This document shows, piece by piece, positions 7,464 to 17,552 of a DNA stretch of 23,794 nt (within the stretch, counting starts at the first letter, position 1; each line of letters begins with the position of its first letter). This DNA comes from Thermoanaerobaculia bacterium (GTDB taxonomy: Bacteria; Acidobacteriota; Thermoanaerobaculia; Gp7-AA8), in contig JADGOA010000009.1 in assembly GCA_017883215.1 (NCBI GenBank), forward strand, positions 1 through 23,794. Direction: 5' to 3'. Both the position numbers and the translations under genes were made by a program. Below the pieces are notes generated by a model that was not told the origin of the DNA, did not search any database, and saw only the letters and a program-made list of their open reading frames with translations.

Positions 7464-8765
7464 ATGAACGTCTGGAACCAGGTTCTCACCCGTCTTGAGC
7501 AACTCATTGACAGGACGGAGTATGAGAGTTGGTTCAGTCCGACCCGCTTCGTCTCGCAGCGGGGTGACACGATCGAGGTCAGCGTTCCCACGCAGAGCTT
7601 TGTCGACGAGATTCGCGAGCGCTTCGGTGCGCAGATCCGTGCAGTCCTGAGCGAGCTCTCACCCGATCGCGTTCAGGTCCACTTCGTTGTCGAGGGTGAT
7701 GAACTGCGTCAGGTTCCGGTCGTCACATCGCCAAAAGACGACCTGCCTGTTGCGATTTTCAACCCCCGCTACCGCTTCGGTACGTTCGTCGTCGGCAACT
7801 CGAATCAGCTCGCATACGCGGCATCGATGTCGATCGCCGAGAACCCGAGCGGCTCGTTCAATCCGCTCTTCATCTACGGTGGCGCCGGCCTCGGCAAGAC
7901 CCATCTGATCCAGGCCATCGGTCAGCAGCTCCGCGATTCGAACCCGCGGATGAAGGTCGTCTACATGTCGGCGGACTCCTTCGTCACCGAGTTGATCGCC
8001 TCGATCCGATACGACCGCATGCAACTGTTCCGCGATCGCTATCGATCTGTCGACGCGCTCCTGCTCGACGACATTCAGTTCCTCGCCGGCAAGGAACGGA
8101 CGCAGGAAGAGTTCTTCCATACGTTCAACGCTCTTTACGAAGCGCAAAAGCAGATCGTGTTCACCTCGGATGCTCCGCCGAAGGAGATCCCCACGCTCGA
8201 GGAGCGATTGCGATCGCGATTCGAATGGGGCTTGATCGCCGACATTCAACCTCCTGACCTCGAGACGAAGGTGGCCATCCTCCGCAAGAAAGCGGAAGAG
8301 AAGCGGCTCGATCTTCCGCACGAAGTGGCGCTGTTCATTGCCGAACGCGTGCGCTCGAACATTCGCGAGCTGGAAGGACATCTCAATCGCGTGGTCGCTT
8401 TCGCCTCGCTGACCGGACATTGCGTCGATATCGACCTGGTCAAAGAAGCGCTGAAGGATCTGCTGGCGAAAGAAGACAAGCCGATCACCCCGAACGAGAT
8501 CCTGAAGGTCGTGGCGGCTCACTACGGCATCAAGGTCACCGACCTCAAATCGAAATCGAACGCGCGGCCGATCGCCTACCCGCGACAGGTGGCGATGTAC
8601 CTCTGCAAGGAATTGACGGACCTCTCGTATCCGGAGATCGGAAAGCTGTTCAACAACAAGCACCACTCGACGGTGATGTACTCGGTCGAGAAGATCGATC
8701 AACTGAAAGACGACGATCAACAGGTCGCCCGCACGATCGAGATGCTCGGAAAACAGTTCCGCTGA
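7464..8765 (+). CDS. dnaA: Chromosomal replication initiator protein DnaA
   Basis: DnaA is the AAA+ initiator that binds DnaA boxes and unwinds oriC. The 433-residue protein shows domain I (about 1-75), a short linker domain II, the AAA+ domain with FNPRYRFGTFVVGNSNQLA, Walker A GGAGLGKTH and Walker B LLLDDIQFLAGK, and the C-terminal domain IV DNA-binding part. The recognition segment reads NNKHHSTVMYS; E. coli has GGRDHTTVLHA, so His400 replaces the base-contacting Asp433. I chose ATG 7464 (MNVWNQVLTRLE), which is the usual family start. An in-frame GTG at 7419 would place the coding start inside the DnaA boxes. There is no clear Shine-Dalgarno at either. Confidence 0.97.
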   Translation: MNVWNQVLTRLEQLIDRTEYESWFSPTRFVSQRGDTIEVSVPTQSFVDEIRERFGAQIRAVLSELSPDRVQVHFVVEGDELRQVPVVTSPKDDLPVAIFNPRYRFGTFVVGNSNQLAYAASMSIAENPSGSFNPLFIYGGAGLGKTHLIQAIGQQLRDSNPRMKVVYMSADSFVTELIASIRYDRMQLFRDRYRSVDALLLDDIQFLAGKERTQEEFFHTFNALYEAQKQIVFTSDAPPKEIPTLEERLRSRFEWGLIADIQPPDLETKVAILRKKAEEKRLDLPHEVALFIAERVRSNIRELEGHLNRVVAFASLTGHCVDIDLVKEALKDLLAKEDKPITPNEILKVVAAHYGIKVTDLKSKSNARPIAYPRQVAMYLCKELTDLSYPEIGKLFNNKHHSTVMYSVEKIDQLKDDDQQVARTIEMLGKQFR

Positions 8766-9124
8766 TTGCTTGTGGCACAGTCACTCTGTGCGCTTCCGAG
8801 CTCAAACCTGTACGGATCCGAACCCGCATAGACAAGAGAGCCTGAGCCACAAAAGCTCGCTTGCACCTCACGAAAACGATTTCAGCAGCTCTTGCGGAAA
8901 AGCCGGTCGAAAAGCTGCGGAAGAATGTCCCGGCCGTTCAGGCACCGGAAGCACCTGCGGAAAACGCCGCCGTTCTCCTGCGGTTTTCCTCAGCGAAACC
9001 CGCAGTTCGGAAGCACCCAGAACTGCTATACTTTTGAAACCTTTGCAGCGTGTCCCCGAGTTTTCCGAGCACATCTACTACCACTACCACCAATAAGATA
9101 AAGACAGGGTTCTAAGGAAGAGAC
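8766..9124. other. oriC: Candidate oriC region between dnaA and dnaN
   Basis: This 359-bp gap has no believable gene. It holds four related elements: TGCGGAAAA at 8893-8901, TGCGGAAGA at 8916-8924, TGCGGAAAA at 8956-8964 and TGCGGTTTT at 8979-8987, spaced 23, 40 and 23 bp. Their reverse complement TTTTCCGCA differs by one base from the TTTTCCACA boxes upstream of dnaA. A further TTTTCCGAG (9061-9069) precedes a CTA/CCA trinucleotide tract (9075-9092) and a short A/T-rich stretch. A small hairpin (GCACAG/CTGTGC, 8775-8791) follows dnaA, and CGGAAGCACC occurs twice (8946, 9008). Origin identity is inferred from location and motifs. Confidence 0.6.
9024..9032 (+). promoter_or_regulatory. Extended -10 promoter element for dnaN
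   Basis: TGCTATACT is a good extended -10 (TGnTATAAT consensus, one mismatch in the hexamer). No good -35 lies at the right distance, which is acceptable for extended -10 promoters. The start would be near 9039, giving a leader of about 85 nt that passes through the trinucleotide tract before the AAGGAAG ribosome site of dnaN. Confidence 0.55.
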
Positions 9125-10252
9125 ATGGAGCTGACGGTCGCAAAAGCTGATCTTCAAAAAGAGCTGCAGCTTTGCCAGGGCATCGTCGAGAAACGGTCGA
9201 CGATCCCGATCTTGTCGAACGTCCTTCTGAAAGCGGCCGACGGCAAGCTCCAGATCGCTGCAACGGATCTCGACGTGACGATCCTCAGCTCATGTCCGGC
9301 GCGCGTCACCACGCCGGGAGGCGTGACGATCGAGGCTCGGCGCCTGTTCGATGTCGTGCGATCGCTTCCCGATGACGACGTTCACATCACCAGGCAGGAA
9401 AACAACTCGCTCCTCATCGAGTCCGGAACAGCCAAGTTCCGTCTGCTGGGGCTTCCTGCAGAAGATTACCCGACGCTGCCGAGCGTCGACGTGAGCAACT
9501 CGATCAGCGTCTCGCTCGAAGAGCTGAAGACCATGGTGGGGAAAGTTCGCTTTGCCATCACGCACGAAGAGACGCGATTCCAGCTCAACGGCGCACTGCT
9601 GAAAGTGCAGCCGAACAAGATGGAGATGGTGGCCACGGACGGTCACCGCATGGCTCTGATCAATTTCCCGAAAGGCAACGGGAAAACGACAGCGGGAACC
9701 GACCTGACGATTCTGATTCCGCGCAAAGCGCTCGACGAGATCCTGCGCCTGGAGAGCGGCGAGGAAGGGACCGTGCAGTTCGGCGTCTCGGAGAACCAGC
9801 TTTTCTTCGACGCCGGAGATCGACGGCTGATGGCGCGCATGATCGACGTCAACTTCCCGAACTACATGGAAGTGATCGCCCGCGACAACGACCGCCACGT
9901 CATGATCGACCGGGAGAGACTGCTTTCGACGATCCGCCGCATCTCGCTCGTCGCGAATGAGCGAACGCGAGCAGTGCGCTTCGACTTTGCGCCCGGGAAG
10001 CTGACGGTGTCGTCGACGAATCCGGAGCTCGGCGACGCGAGAGAGACCGTTCCCATCGACTACGCCGGCAACCCGTTCTTCGTCGGCCTGAACGCGGCCT
10101 ATGTCACCGATTTTCTCAGCGCCGTCGACACGCCGAGCGTTTCGCTCGACTTGAAGGACGAGAACAGCCAGTGCATCGGCCGGCCGGCCTCCACTTCGGA
10201 AGATCTTCCGTACGACTACCTCTACGTCGTCATGCCGATGCGGCTGGCTTGA
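9125..10252 (+). CDS. dnaN: DNA polymerase III subunit beta (sliding clamp)
   Basis: DnaN is the ring-shaped clamp that tethers DNA polymerase III and other partners to DNA. The 375-residue product has the family length and the three-domain clamp pattern: MELTVAKADLQKELQLCQGIVEKRSTIPILSNVLL at the N terminus, the conserved ATDGHRMAL segment in the middle, and the terminal YDYLYVVMPMRLA. The ATG at 9125 has a clear AAGGAAG about 5 bases upstream. It follows dnaA in the standard dnaA-dnaN-recF-gyrB-gyrA order, with its own likely promoter in the preceding gap. Confidence 0.98.
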   Translation: MELTVAKADLQKELQLCQGIVEKRSTIPILSNVLLKAADGKLQIAATDLDVTILSSCPARVTTPGGVTIEARRLFDVVRSLPDDDVHITRQENNSLLIESGTAKFRLLGLPAEDYPTLPSVDVSNSISVSLEELKTMVGKVRFAITHEETRFQLNGALLKVQPNKMEMVATDGHRMALINFPKGNGKTTAGTDLTILIPRKALDEILRLESGEEGTVQFGVSENQLFFDAGDRRLMARMIDVNFPNYMEVIARDNDRHVMIDRERLLSTIRRISLVANERTRAVRFDFAPGKLTVSSTNPELGDARETVPIDYAGNPFFVGLNAAYVTDFLSAVDTPSVSLDLKDENSQCIGRPASTSEDLPYDYLYVVMPMRLA

Positions 10253-10273
10253 GGGGCAGCGCGCAGCCGGCGG

Positions 10274-10320
10274 TGCGCAGTGGGTCTCGCTGAACCTTCA
10301 CTGCGCACGACCCACTGCGC
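10274..10320. repeat. Inverted and direct repeat of GCGCAGTG words before recF
   Basis: GCGCAGTGGGTC (10275-10286) is perfectly inverted at 10309-10320. The 9-mer TGCGCAGTG (10274-10282) is also inverted at 10299-10307. Two mutually exclusive stems are therefore possible. The whole 74-bp dnaN-recF gap is taken up by this element, which ends 6 bp before the recF start codon and replaces any ribosome-binding site there. Confidence 0.78.
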
Positions 10321-10326
10321 GCTAAC

Positions 10327-11427
10327 ATGATCCTTCAGAGTCTGACCACCGATGCCTACCGCAATCTCGCTTCCGGAGAGCAGGGCTTTCATCGCTCGGT
10401 CAACATTCTCGTAGGCCGCAACGGCCAGGGGAAGACGAACCTCCTCGAAGCGATCTACTTTCTGGCGACGACCAAGTCGTTTCGCACGTCGAAAGTGGCC
10501 AGCCTCTTCCGCTTCGACTCGCCGAACATTTACGTGGCGGGGCATCTCCAGCGGAACGGAATGACGCGCACGCTCTCGGTGGGCCTGGAAGCGGGCGAGA
10601 CCCGCCGGCGCGTGCTCATGATCAACGGCGAGAAGGTGACGCTGCCGGCCTATCTGAACGCCATGAGCGTCTTCGCGTACTCATCGGCGCGGCTGGACAT
10701 CCTTCGCGGCGCTCCGGAAGAGAAACGGCGGTTTCTGGACCGCGGAATCGCAAGCGTCAATCCGGCATATCTCGAGCAGCTGACACGCTACGCGCGCGTC
10801 CTGAAGCAGCGCAACGCGCTTCTGCAGTCGATAGCGACGGGCGATGCCGCCGCCTCGTCGCTCGAGGCCTGGAACGACGAATTCGTCCAGGCCGCGGCGG
10901 TGGTGGATCACGCCCGGCGAGCGTACGCTGGCGACATCAGCAGGGAGTTCGCGCGCGTGGTCGCGGAGCACGGCTATCACGTGACGAACCTGCAGGTGGA
11001 CTACCGTAGCGGCGGCGACGAAGAGCAACTGCGCGTGACCCTCGCCAGGCTCCGCCGGGAAGAGATCCGCGCGCGGATGACGCTGACGGGTCCGCAGCGG
11101 GACACGATCGAGTTTCTCGTCGACGGCCGCCCCGCGCCCGAGGTGCTCTCCGGCGGAGAGCAGAAAATGATCGTGCTCTTCCTGAAGTTCGCGAAAGTGG
11201 ACCTGTTCCGGCGGCGTTTCGACGAGCCGCCGCTGTTTCTTCTCGACGATATCGACGCCGAATTGGACCTCGAAATCCTGCAGCGTCTGCTGGCTCGTCT
11301 GCCGGCTGCGACCCAGGTTTTCGCGACGTCTGCAAAAGAGGTATTTCTAAAGGCGTTGGAGGCCGGTCCGCATCGCCGTTTAACCTTTGAAAACGGACGA
11401 GTTACGGCAGCCCGAGATTTCGCCTGA
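10327..11427 (+). CDS. recF: DNA replication and repair protein RecF
   Basis: RecF is an SMC-like ATPase that, with RecO and RecR, loads RecA at single-strand gaps. The 366-residue protein has Walker A GRNGQGKT (30-37), the ABC-type signature LSGGEQK (274-280) and Walker B LFLLDDIDAELD (303-314), with a coiled middle part. Its N terminus MILQSLTTDAYRNL is typical. The ATG at 10327 has no Shine-Dalgarno; the upstream bases belong to an inverted repeat, so initiation may depend on RNA structure or coupling (inference). It lies 74 bp after dnaN. Confidence 0.96.
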   Translation: MILQSLTTDAYRNLASGEQGFHRSVNILVGRNGQGKTNLLEAIYFLATTKSFRTSKVASLFRFDSPNIYVAGHLQRNGMTRTLSVGLEAGETRRRVLMINGEKVTLPAYLNAMSVFAYSSARLDILRGAPEEKRRFLDRGIASVNPAYLEQLTRYARVLKQRNALLQSIATGDAAASSLEAWNDEFVQAAAVVDHARRAYAGDISREFARVVAEHGYHVTNLQVDYRSGGDEEQLRVTLARLRREEIRARMTLTGPQRDTIEFLVDGRPAPEVLSGGEQKMIVLFLKFAKVDLFRRRFDEPPLFLLDDIDAELDLEILQRLLARLPAATQVFATSAKEVFLKALEAGPHRRLTFENGRVTAARDFA

Positions 11428-11555
11428 AACGGGCATTTTGCGCTAAAATACGGTGTTCTGATCTGCGTTGAAAAGCACTCGAATTCCGGCCGCCGGGATG
11501 GCGCCCGCTCCCCCGAGCAGCTGAACCCGAAAAAGCACGTCTAGAAAGCTCATCG

Positions 11556-14006
<2,451 letters not shown>

Positions 14007-14010
14007 CTAG

Positions 14011-14072
14011 GGGGGTCGGTGGTCAGGGGTCGGACGCGAGCTGCTCGATCTGGCCCCCGACCCCCGACCCCC
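14011..14072. repeat. Inverted repeat of iterated GGGGTCG 7-mers between gyrB and gyrA
   Basis: Arms 14011-14031 and 14052-14072 are reverse complements with three mismatches in 21 bp and a 20-bp spacer. The right arm is three near-perfect CCCCCGA heptamers; the left arm is GGGGTCGG-type words with small changes. It starts 4 bp after the gyrB stop. The GGTTTTAAACC near-palindrome (14079-14089) follows before gyrA. As there is no T-run directly after the stem, a terminator role is uncertain. Confidence 0.82.
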
Positions 14073-14115
14073 GAAAGCGGTTTTAAACCAAGAGTCTTAA
14101 ACAATCACGATAAAT

Positions 14116-16773
14116 ATGCCTGAATTCGACTACACCGGCCACAACGAGCAGCGCGTTCCCGTCAACATCGAAGACGAGATGCGCAAGTCGTATCTCGACT
14201 ACGCCATGTCCGTCATCATCGGACGTGCGCTGCCCGACGTTCGCGACGGGCTCAAGCCCGTGCACCGCCGCATCCTCTACGGCATGTACGAGCAGGGGAA
14301 CACGGCCGGCAAGGCGTACAAGAAATCGGCGCGCATCGTCGGCGACGTGATGGGCAAGTTCCACCCGCACGGGGACAGCGCCATTTACGACACGATCGTG
14401 CGAATGGCGCAGGATTTCTCGATGCGCTATCGCCTGGTCGACGGGCAGGGGAACTTCGGCTCCGTCGACGGCGACAATGCCGCGGCCATGCGCTACACCG
14501 AAGTGCGCCTGACGCGCCTCGCCGAAGAGCTGATGCGGGACGACATCGACAAGGAGACGGTCGACTGGATCCCCAACTACGACGGCTCGCTCAGCGAGCC
14601 CACCGTCCTTCCGGCGAAGTACCCGAACCTGCTCGTCAACGGCTCCTCCGGCATCGCCGTGGGCATGGCCACGAACATTCCGCCGCACAACCTCGGCGAA
14701 GTCATCGACGCCAGTCTGATGATGATCGAGCACCCGCACGCCACGTGGAAAGAGCTGATGACCGTCCTTCCCGGGCCTGATTTCCCGACGGGCGGCTTCA
14801 TCCACGGCCTCGACGGGATCCGCTCGGCCTACGAGACCGGCCGCGGCATCATCCAGGTTCGTGCGCGGGCCGGCATCGAGACCACCCGCAAAGGCGACAG
14901 GCAGCAGATCGTCGTGACGGAGATCCCGTACATGACGAACAAGGCCCGCCTGATCGAGAAGATCGCCGAGCTCGTGCGCGACAAGCGCATCGAAGGGATC
15001 TCCGATCTGCGCGACGAGTCGGATCGCGACGGCATCCGCGTCGTCGTCGAGCTGAAGCGCGCGGAAGTTCCGGAAGTCGTCCTCAACAACCTCTATCGCA
15101 ACACCCAGATGCAGACGACGTTCGGGATCATCTTCCTGGCCATCGTCAACAACAAGCCGGAGGTGATGGACCTCCCCACCATCATCCGGCACTTCATCGA
15201 GCACCGGAAAGAGATCGTCGTCCGGCGCACCCGCTTCGACCTCCGCAAGGCCGAAGAGCGCGCGCACATCCTGGAAGGGCTGGTCAAAGCGCTCGACGTT
15301 CTCGACGAGTTGATCGCGCTCATTCGCGCCAGCAGCACGCCCCCGGACGCCAAGAGCGGACTCATCGCGCGGTGGCAGTTCACCGAGGTCCAGGCCCAGG
15401 CCATCCTGGACATGCGCCTGCAGCGCCTCACCGGCCTGGAGCGCGAGAAGATCATCCAGGAGTACGACGAACTGCTGAAGCTGATCGCCAGGCTCAAGGA
15501 GATCCTCGCCTCCGAGCCCCAGGTCCTGTCCATCATCTCGGACGAGCTGAAGGCGATCAGGGAAGACTACGGCGACGCGCGCCGCACCGAGATCATCCCG
15601 GAGGCACACGAGATCTCCATCGAGGACATGATCGCCGACGAAGACATGGTCATCACCGTGTCGCGGGGCGGCTACATCAAGCGCTCGCCTCTGTCGCTCT
15701 ATCGCTCGCAGCGCCGTGGCGGGAAGGGCCGTATCGGCATGCAGACGAAAGAGGAGGACATCGTCGAGCACCTCTTTGTGGCCTCCACGCATGCGTACGT
15801 GCTCGTCTTCACCGACCGTGGGCGGATGTACTGGCTCAAGGTCCATCAGATTCCCGAGGTCGGGTCCAACGCGCGAGGCAAGGCCATCGTGAATCTCCTT
15901 TCCGTCGAATCGGGCGAAAACGTTCGCGCGCTTCTCACCGTGCGGGACTTCACCGATGCCAAGTACGTGGTCATGGCCACGCGCGCCGGCAAGATCAAGA
16001 AGACCGAGCTTGCGGCCTTCTCGAACGTGCGCACCTCCGGCATCATCGCCATCGACATCAACGAGGGCGACGACCTGCACAGCGTGCAGCTGTCGGACGG
16101 CAATTGCGAGGTCTTCATCGGCACGCACAACGGCATGGCCATCCGCTTCCACGAATCGGACGTCCGCCCGATGGGACGCGGGGCGGCGGGCGTGAAGGGC
16201 ATCACCCTGCGCGACGGCGATCACGTGGTGGAGATGGACGTTCTTCCCGAGAGCGCCGAAGGACGCGTGCGCGCCCAGGTCAAGGCGGCAGACGGCAGCG
16301 AGGAAGAGCAGCCAGCCGACACCCTCGATGCCGAAGCCTCATCCGACGAAGAATCGGAGGAGATTCTCGCCATCGACGACGCCGGACAGGTACTCACCGT
16401 CACGGAGCGCGGCTTCGGCAAGCGCACTCCCGTCACGGCTTACCGGCTGCAGTCCCGCGGCGGGATGGGAGTGACGAACATCAAGGTGACGGAGAAGAAC
16501 GGCAAGGTCGCGGCCATCGCGCATGTCCGGGGAGACGACGAGGTCCTGCTCATCACCGAACAGGGGATGATCATTCGCTTCGAGTGCTCGGGCATCCGCG
16601 TCATCGGACGAAGCACGCAGGGCGTCAAGCTGATCAACATCGACGAGAACGATCGCGTCGTCGCTGCGATCAAGATCATCGAGAACGACCAGGCCGACGA
16701 GGATGGCGCTGCGGGTGAAGGCGAAATCGAGGCCGAGCCAGCCCCTGATGTGACCGACGATACGGTGCACTGA
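14116..16773 (+). CDS. gyrA: DNA gyrase subunit A
   Basis: GyrA is the breakage-reunion subunit of gyrase. The 885-residue protein has the N-terminal winged-helix/tower region with the active-site Tyr127 (in AMRYTEVRLT) and a C-terminal beta-pinwheel with the GyrA box QRRGGKG (about 532-538), which is needed for DNA wrapping and negative supercoiling. The quinolone-determining region HPHGDSAIYD keeps Ser88 and Asp92 (E. coli Ser83 and Asp87), the susceptible form. Unusual points are an acidic insert of about 35 residues in the pinwheel (near 712-752, rich in Glu/Asp/Ser) and an acidic tail of about 30 residues. ATG at 14116 lacks a clear Shine-Dalgarno. Confidence 0.98.
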   Translation: MPEFDYTGHNEQRVPVNIEDEMRKSYLDYAMSVIIGRALPDVRDGLKPVHRRILYGMYEQGNTAGKAYKKSARIVGDVMGKFHPHGDSAIYDTIVRMAQDFSMRYRLVDGQGNFGSVDGDNAAAMRYTEVRLTRLAEELMRDDIDKETVDWIPNYDGSLSEPTVLPAKYPNLLVNGSSGIAVGMATNIPPHNLGEVIDASLMMIEHPHATWKELMTVLPGPDFPTGGFIHGLDGIRSAYETGRGIIQVRARAGIETTRKGDRQQIVVTEIPYMTNKARLIEKIAELVRDKRIEGISDLRDESDRDGIRVVVELKRAEVPEVVLNNLYRNTQMQTTFGIIFLAIVNNKPEVMDLPTIIRHFIEHRKEIVVRRTRFDLRKAEERAHILEGLVKALDVLDELIALIRASSTPPDAKSGLIARWQFTEVQAQAILDMRLQRLTGLEREKIIQEYDELLKLIARLKEILASEPQVLSIISDELKAIREDYGDARRTEIIPEAHEISIEDMIADEDMVITVSRGGYIKRSPLSLYRSQRRGGKGRIGMQTKEEDIVEHLFVASTHAYVLVFTDRGRMYWLKVHQIPEVGSNARGKAIVNLLSVESGENVRALLTVRDFTDAKYVVMATRAGKIKKTELAAFSNVRTSGIIAIDINEGDDLHSVQLSDGNCEVFIGTHNGMAIRFHESDVRPMGRGAAGVKGITLRDGDHVVEMDVLPESAEGRVRAQVKAADGSEEEQPADTLDAEASSDEESEEILAIDDAGQVLTVTERGFGKRTPVTAYRLQSRGGMGVTNIKVTEKNGKVAAIAHVRGDDEVLLITEQGMIIRFECSGIRVIGRSTQGVKLINIDENDRVVAAIKIIENDQADEDGAAGEGEIEAEPAPDVTDDTVH

Positions 16774-16810
16774 AGCGATCACACGCTACCGACAGGCTCT
16801 ACAATCAGCC

Positions 16811-17095
16811 ATGCGCACCGTATCGCGCGAGCGAACCAACCGTCTCGCCCGCGAGCTCCTCGAAAACCTTCTGCGTGGCCGCTCGGTCACGTTGCTCAAG
16901 GATCGCGACGTCGTGCGCCAGTCCATCGTGCAAGCGCTCAGCGACGAGTTCAAGCGCGAAGAGGAGCGCGAAGAAACCGTTCGTCGCCGCATGGCCTCGG
17001 TCCGTAAAGGCCCCCCTCCAGGGTCGCGAGAATGGGAGCAGCTCTTCCGCAAACTGATGGAGGAGGAGTATGTGCGCGAAGGCGTGGAGAGCTAG
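16811..17095 (+). CDS. DUF507 family small protein
   Basis: The 94-residue, highly charged and predicted helical product is of unknown function. The C-terminal pattern (RKGPPPGSREWEQLFRKLMEEE) matches what I recall of DUF507, whose members end with a GSREWxxLYRKYYEEE-like motif; the N terminus (ARELLENLLR...DRDVVRQSIVQAL) also fits. No membrane segment or signal peptide is visible. It lies 37 bp after gyrA and could be co-transcribed. TACAAT (16800-16805) ends only 5 bases before the ATG and no Shine-Dalgarno is present, so a leaderless or coupled start is possible (inference). It converges on the next gene with an 8-bp gap. Confidence 0.8.
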   Translation: MRTVSRERTNRLARELLENLLRGRSVTLLKDRDVVRQSIVQALSDEFKREEEREETVRRRMASVRKGPPPGSREWEQLFRKLMEEEYVREGVES

Positions 17096-17103
17096 TCGAG
17101 ACC

Positions 17104-17415
17104 TCAGCGCTGCTCGGCCCGGCTCTCGTCCTCGGCTGACTCGTCATTCCGCCCGAACGAAGCGGTGTCGTCGTCGTCGCTGATCATTTCGCGCCAGCGC
17201 TGCGCCTTCATCCGCTCGAAAATGCCGCCGGCATGTTCCGCCGGAATCCAGCTGTTGCCGCCGCATTTCGGGCAGCGGCCGCGGAAGGCGATGTTCTTGC
17301 CGCAGTCGGGGCAGATGATGACGAAAGAGTGCGAGAGCTCGAATTTCTGCTCGGCCTCGGCATCGAGGCTGTTGAGAAACGAAGCAAGATTCTGAAAAGT
17401 GTCTTCGAACGACAT
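17104..17415 (-). CDS. Small zinc-ribbon protein, function unknown
   Basis: The 103-residue product has one CxxC-x9-CxxC zinc ribbon (Cys35, 38, 48, 51: CPDCGK...CPKCGG) after a short helical N terminus (MSFEDTFQNLASFLNSLD), and an acidic, disordered C terminus rich in Asp, Glu and Ser. I do not recognise a specific family. I chose ATG 17415; a longer frame starts at 17496 but would be read through part of the inverted repeat and has no ribosome site. The gene is in the same direction as rng and 137 bp after it, so it may be part of that transcript, possibly in RNA metabolism (inference from context only). Confidence 0.7.
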   Translation of the reverse strand: MSFEDTFQNLASFLNSLDAEAEQKFELSHSFVIICPDCGKNIAFRGRCPKCGGNSWIPAEHAGGIFERMKAQRWREMISDDDDTASFGRNDESAEDESRAEQR

Positions 17416-17462
17416 TCTGCTGCTCGGGTGGCAAAAACTGCACAGGACGTGCCCATGGTCCG

Positions 17463-17546
17463 GACCACAGACCGCGGACCGCAGTTCGTGCGCCATGCCC
17501 GAACAGAAAGACTTGGTTTTCAGTCCGCGGTCCGCGGTCTGCGGTC
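17463..17546. repeat. Inverted repeat of iterated CGGTCTG/CGGTCCG 7-mers
   Basis: Arms 17463-17484 and 17525-17546 are reverse complements with two mismatches in 22 bp and a 40-bp spacer. The right arm is tandem GGTCCGC/GGTCTGC heptamers. It lies between rng (stop at 17553) and the zinc-ribbon gene, both on the minus strand, so it would be in the 3' untranslated or intercistronic RNA. Confidence 0.85.
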
Positions 17547-17552
17547 TGCCCC

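Noticed and set aside
7079..7591. Long minus-strand frame (215 codons) ending in rpmH
   Set aside because: Only the last 44 codons are L34; the rest crosses the promoter, the DnaA boxes and the dnaA start.
14739..14754. Second parS-like site (CCACGTGGAA core) inside gyrA
   Set aside because: Only the central 10 bases fit; the outer positions of the palindrome are lost and the bases encode conserved GyrA residues.
14083..16224. 713-codon open frame on the minus strand opposite gyrA
   Set aside because: Antisense shadow of a conserved gene; no recognisable motif and no ribosome site.
17416..17496. N-terminal extension of the zinc-ribbon protein to 17496
   Set aside because: No ribosome site, and the frame runs through one arm of an inverted repeat.
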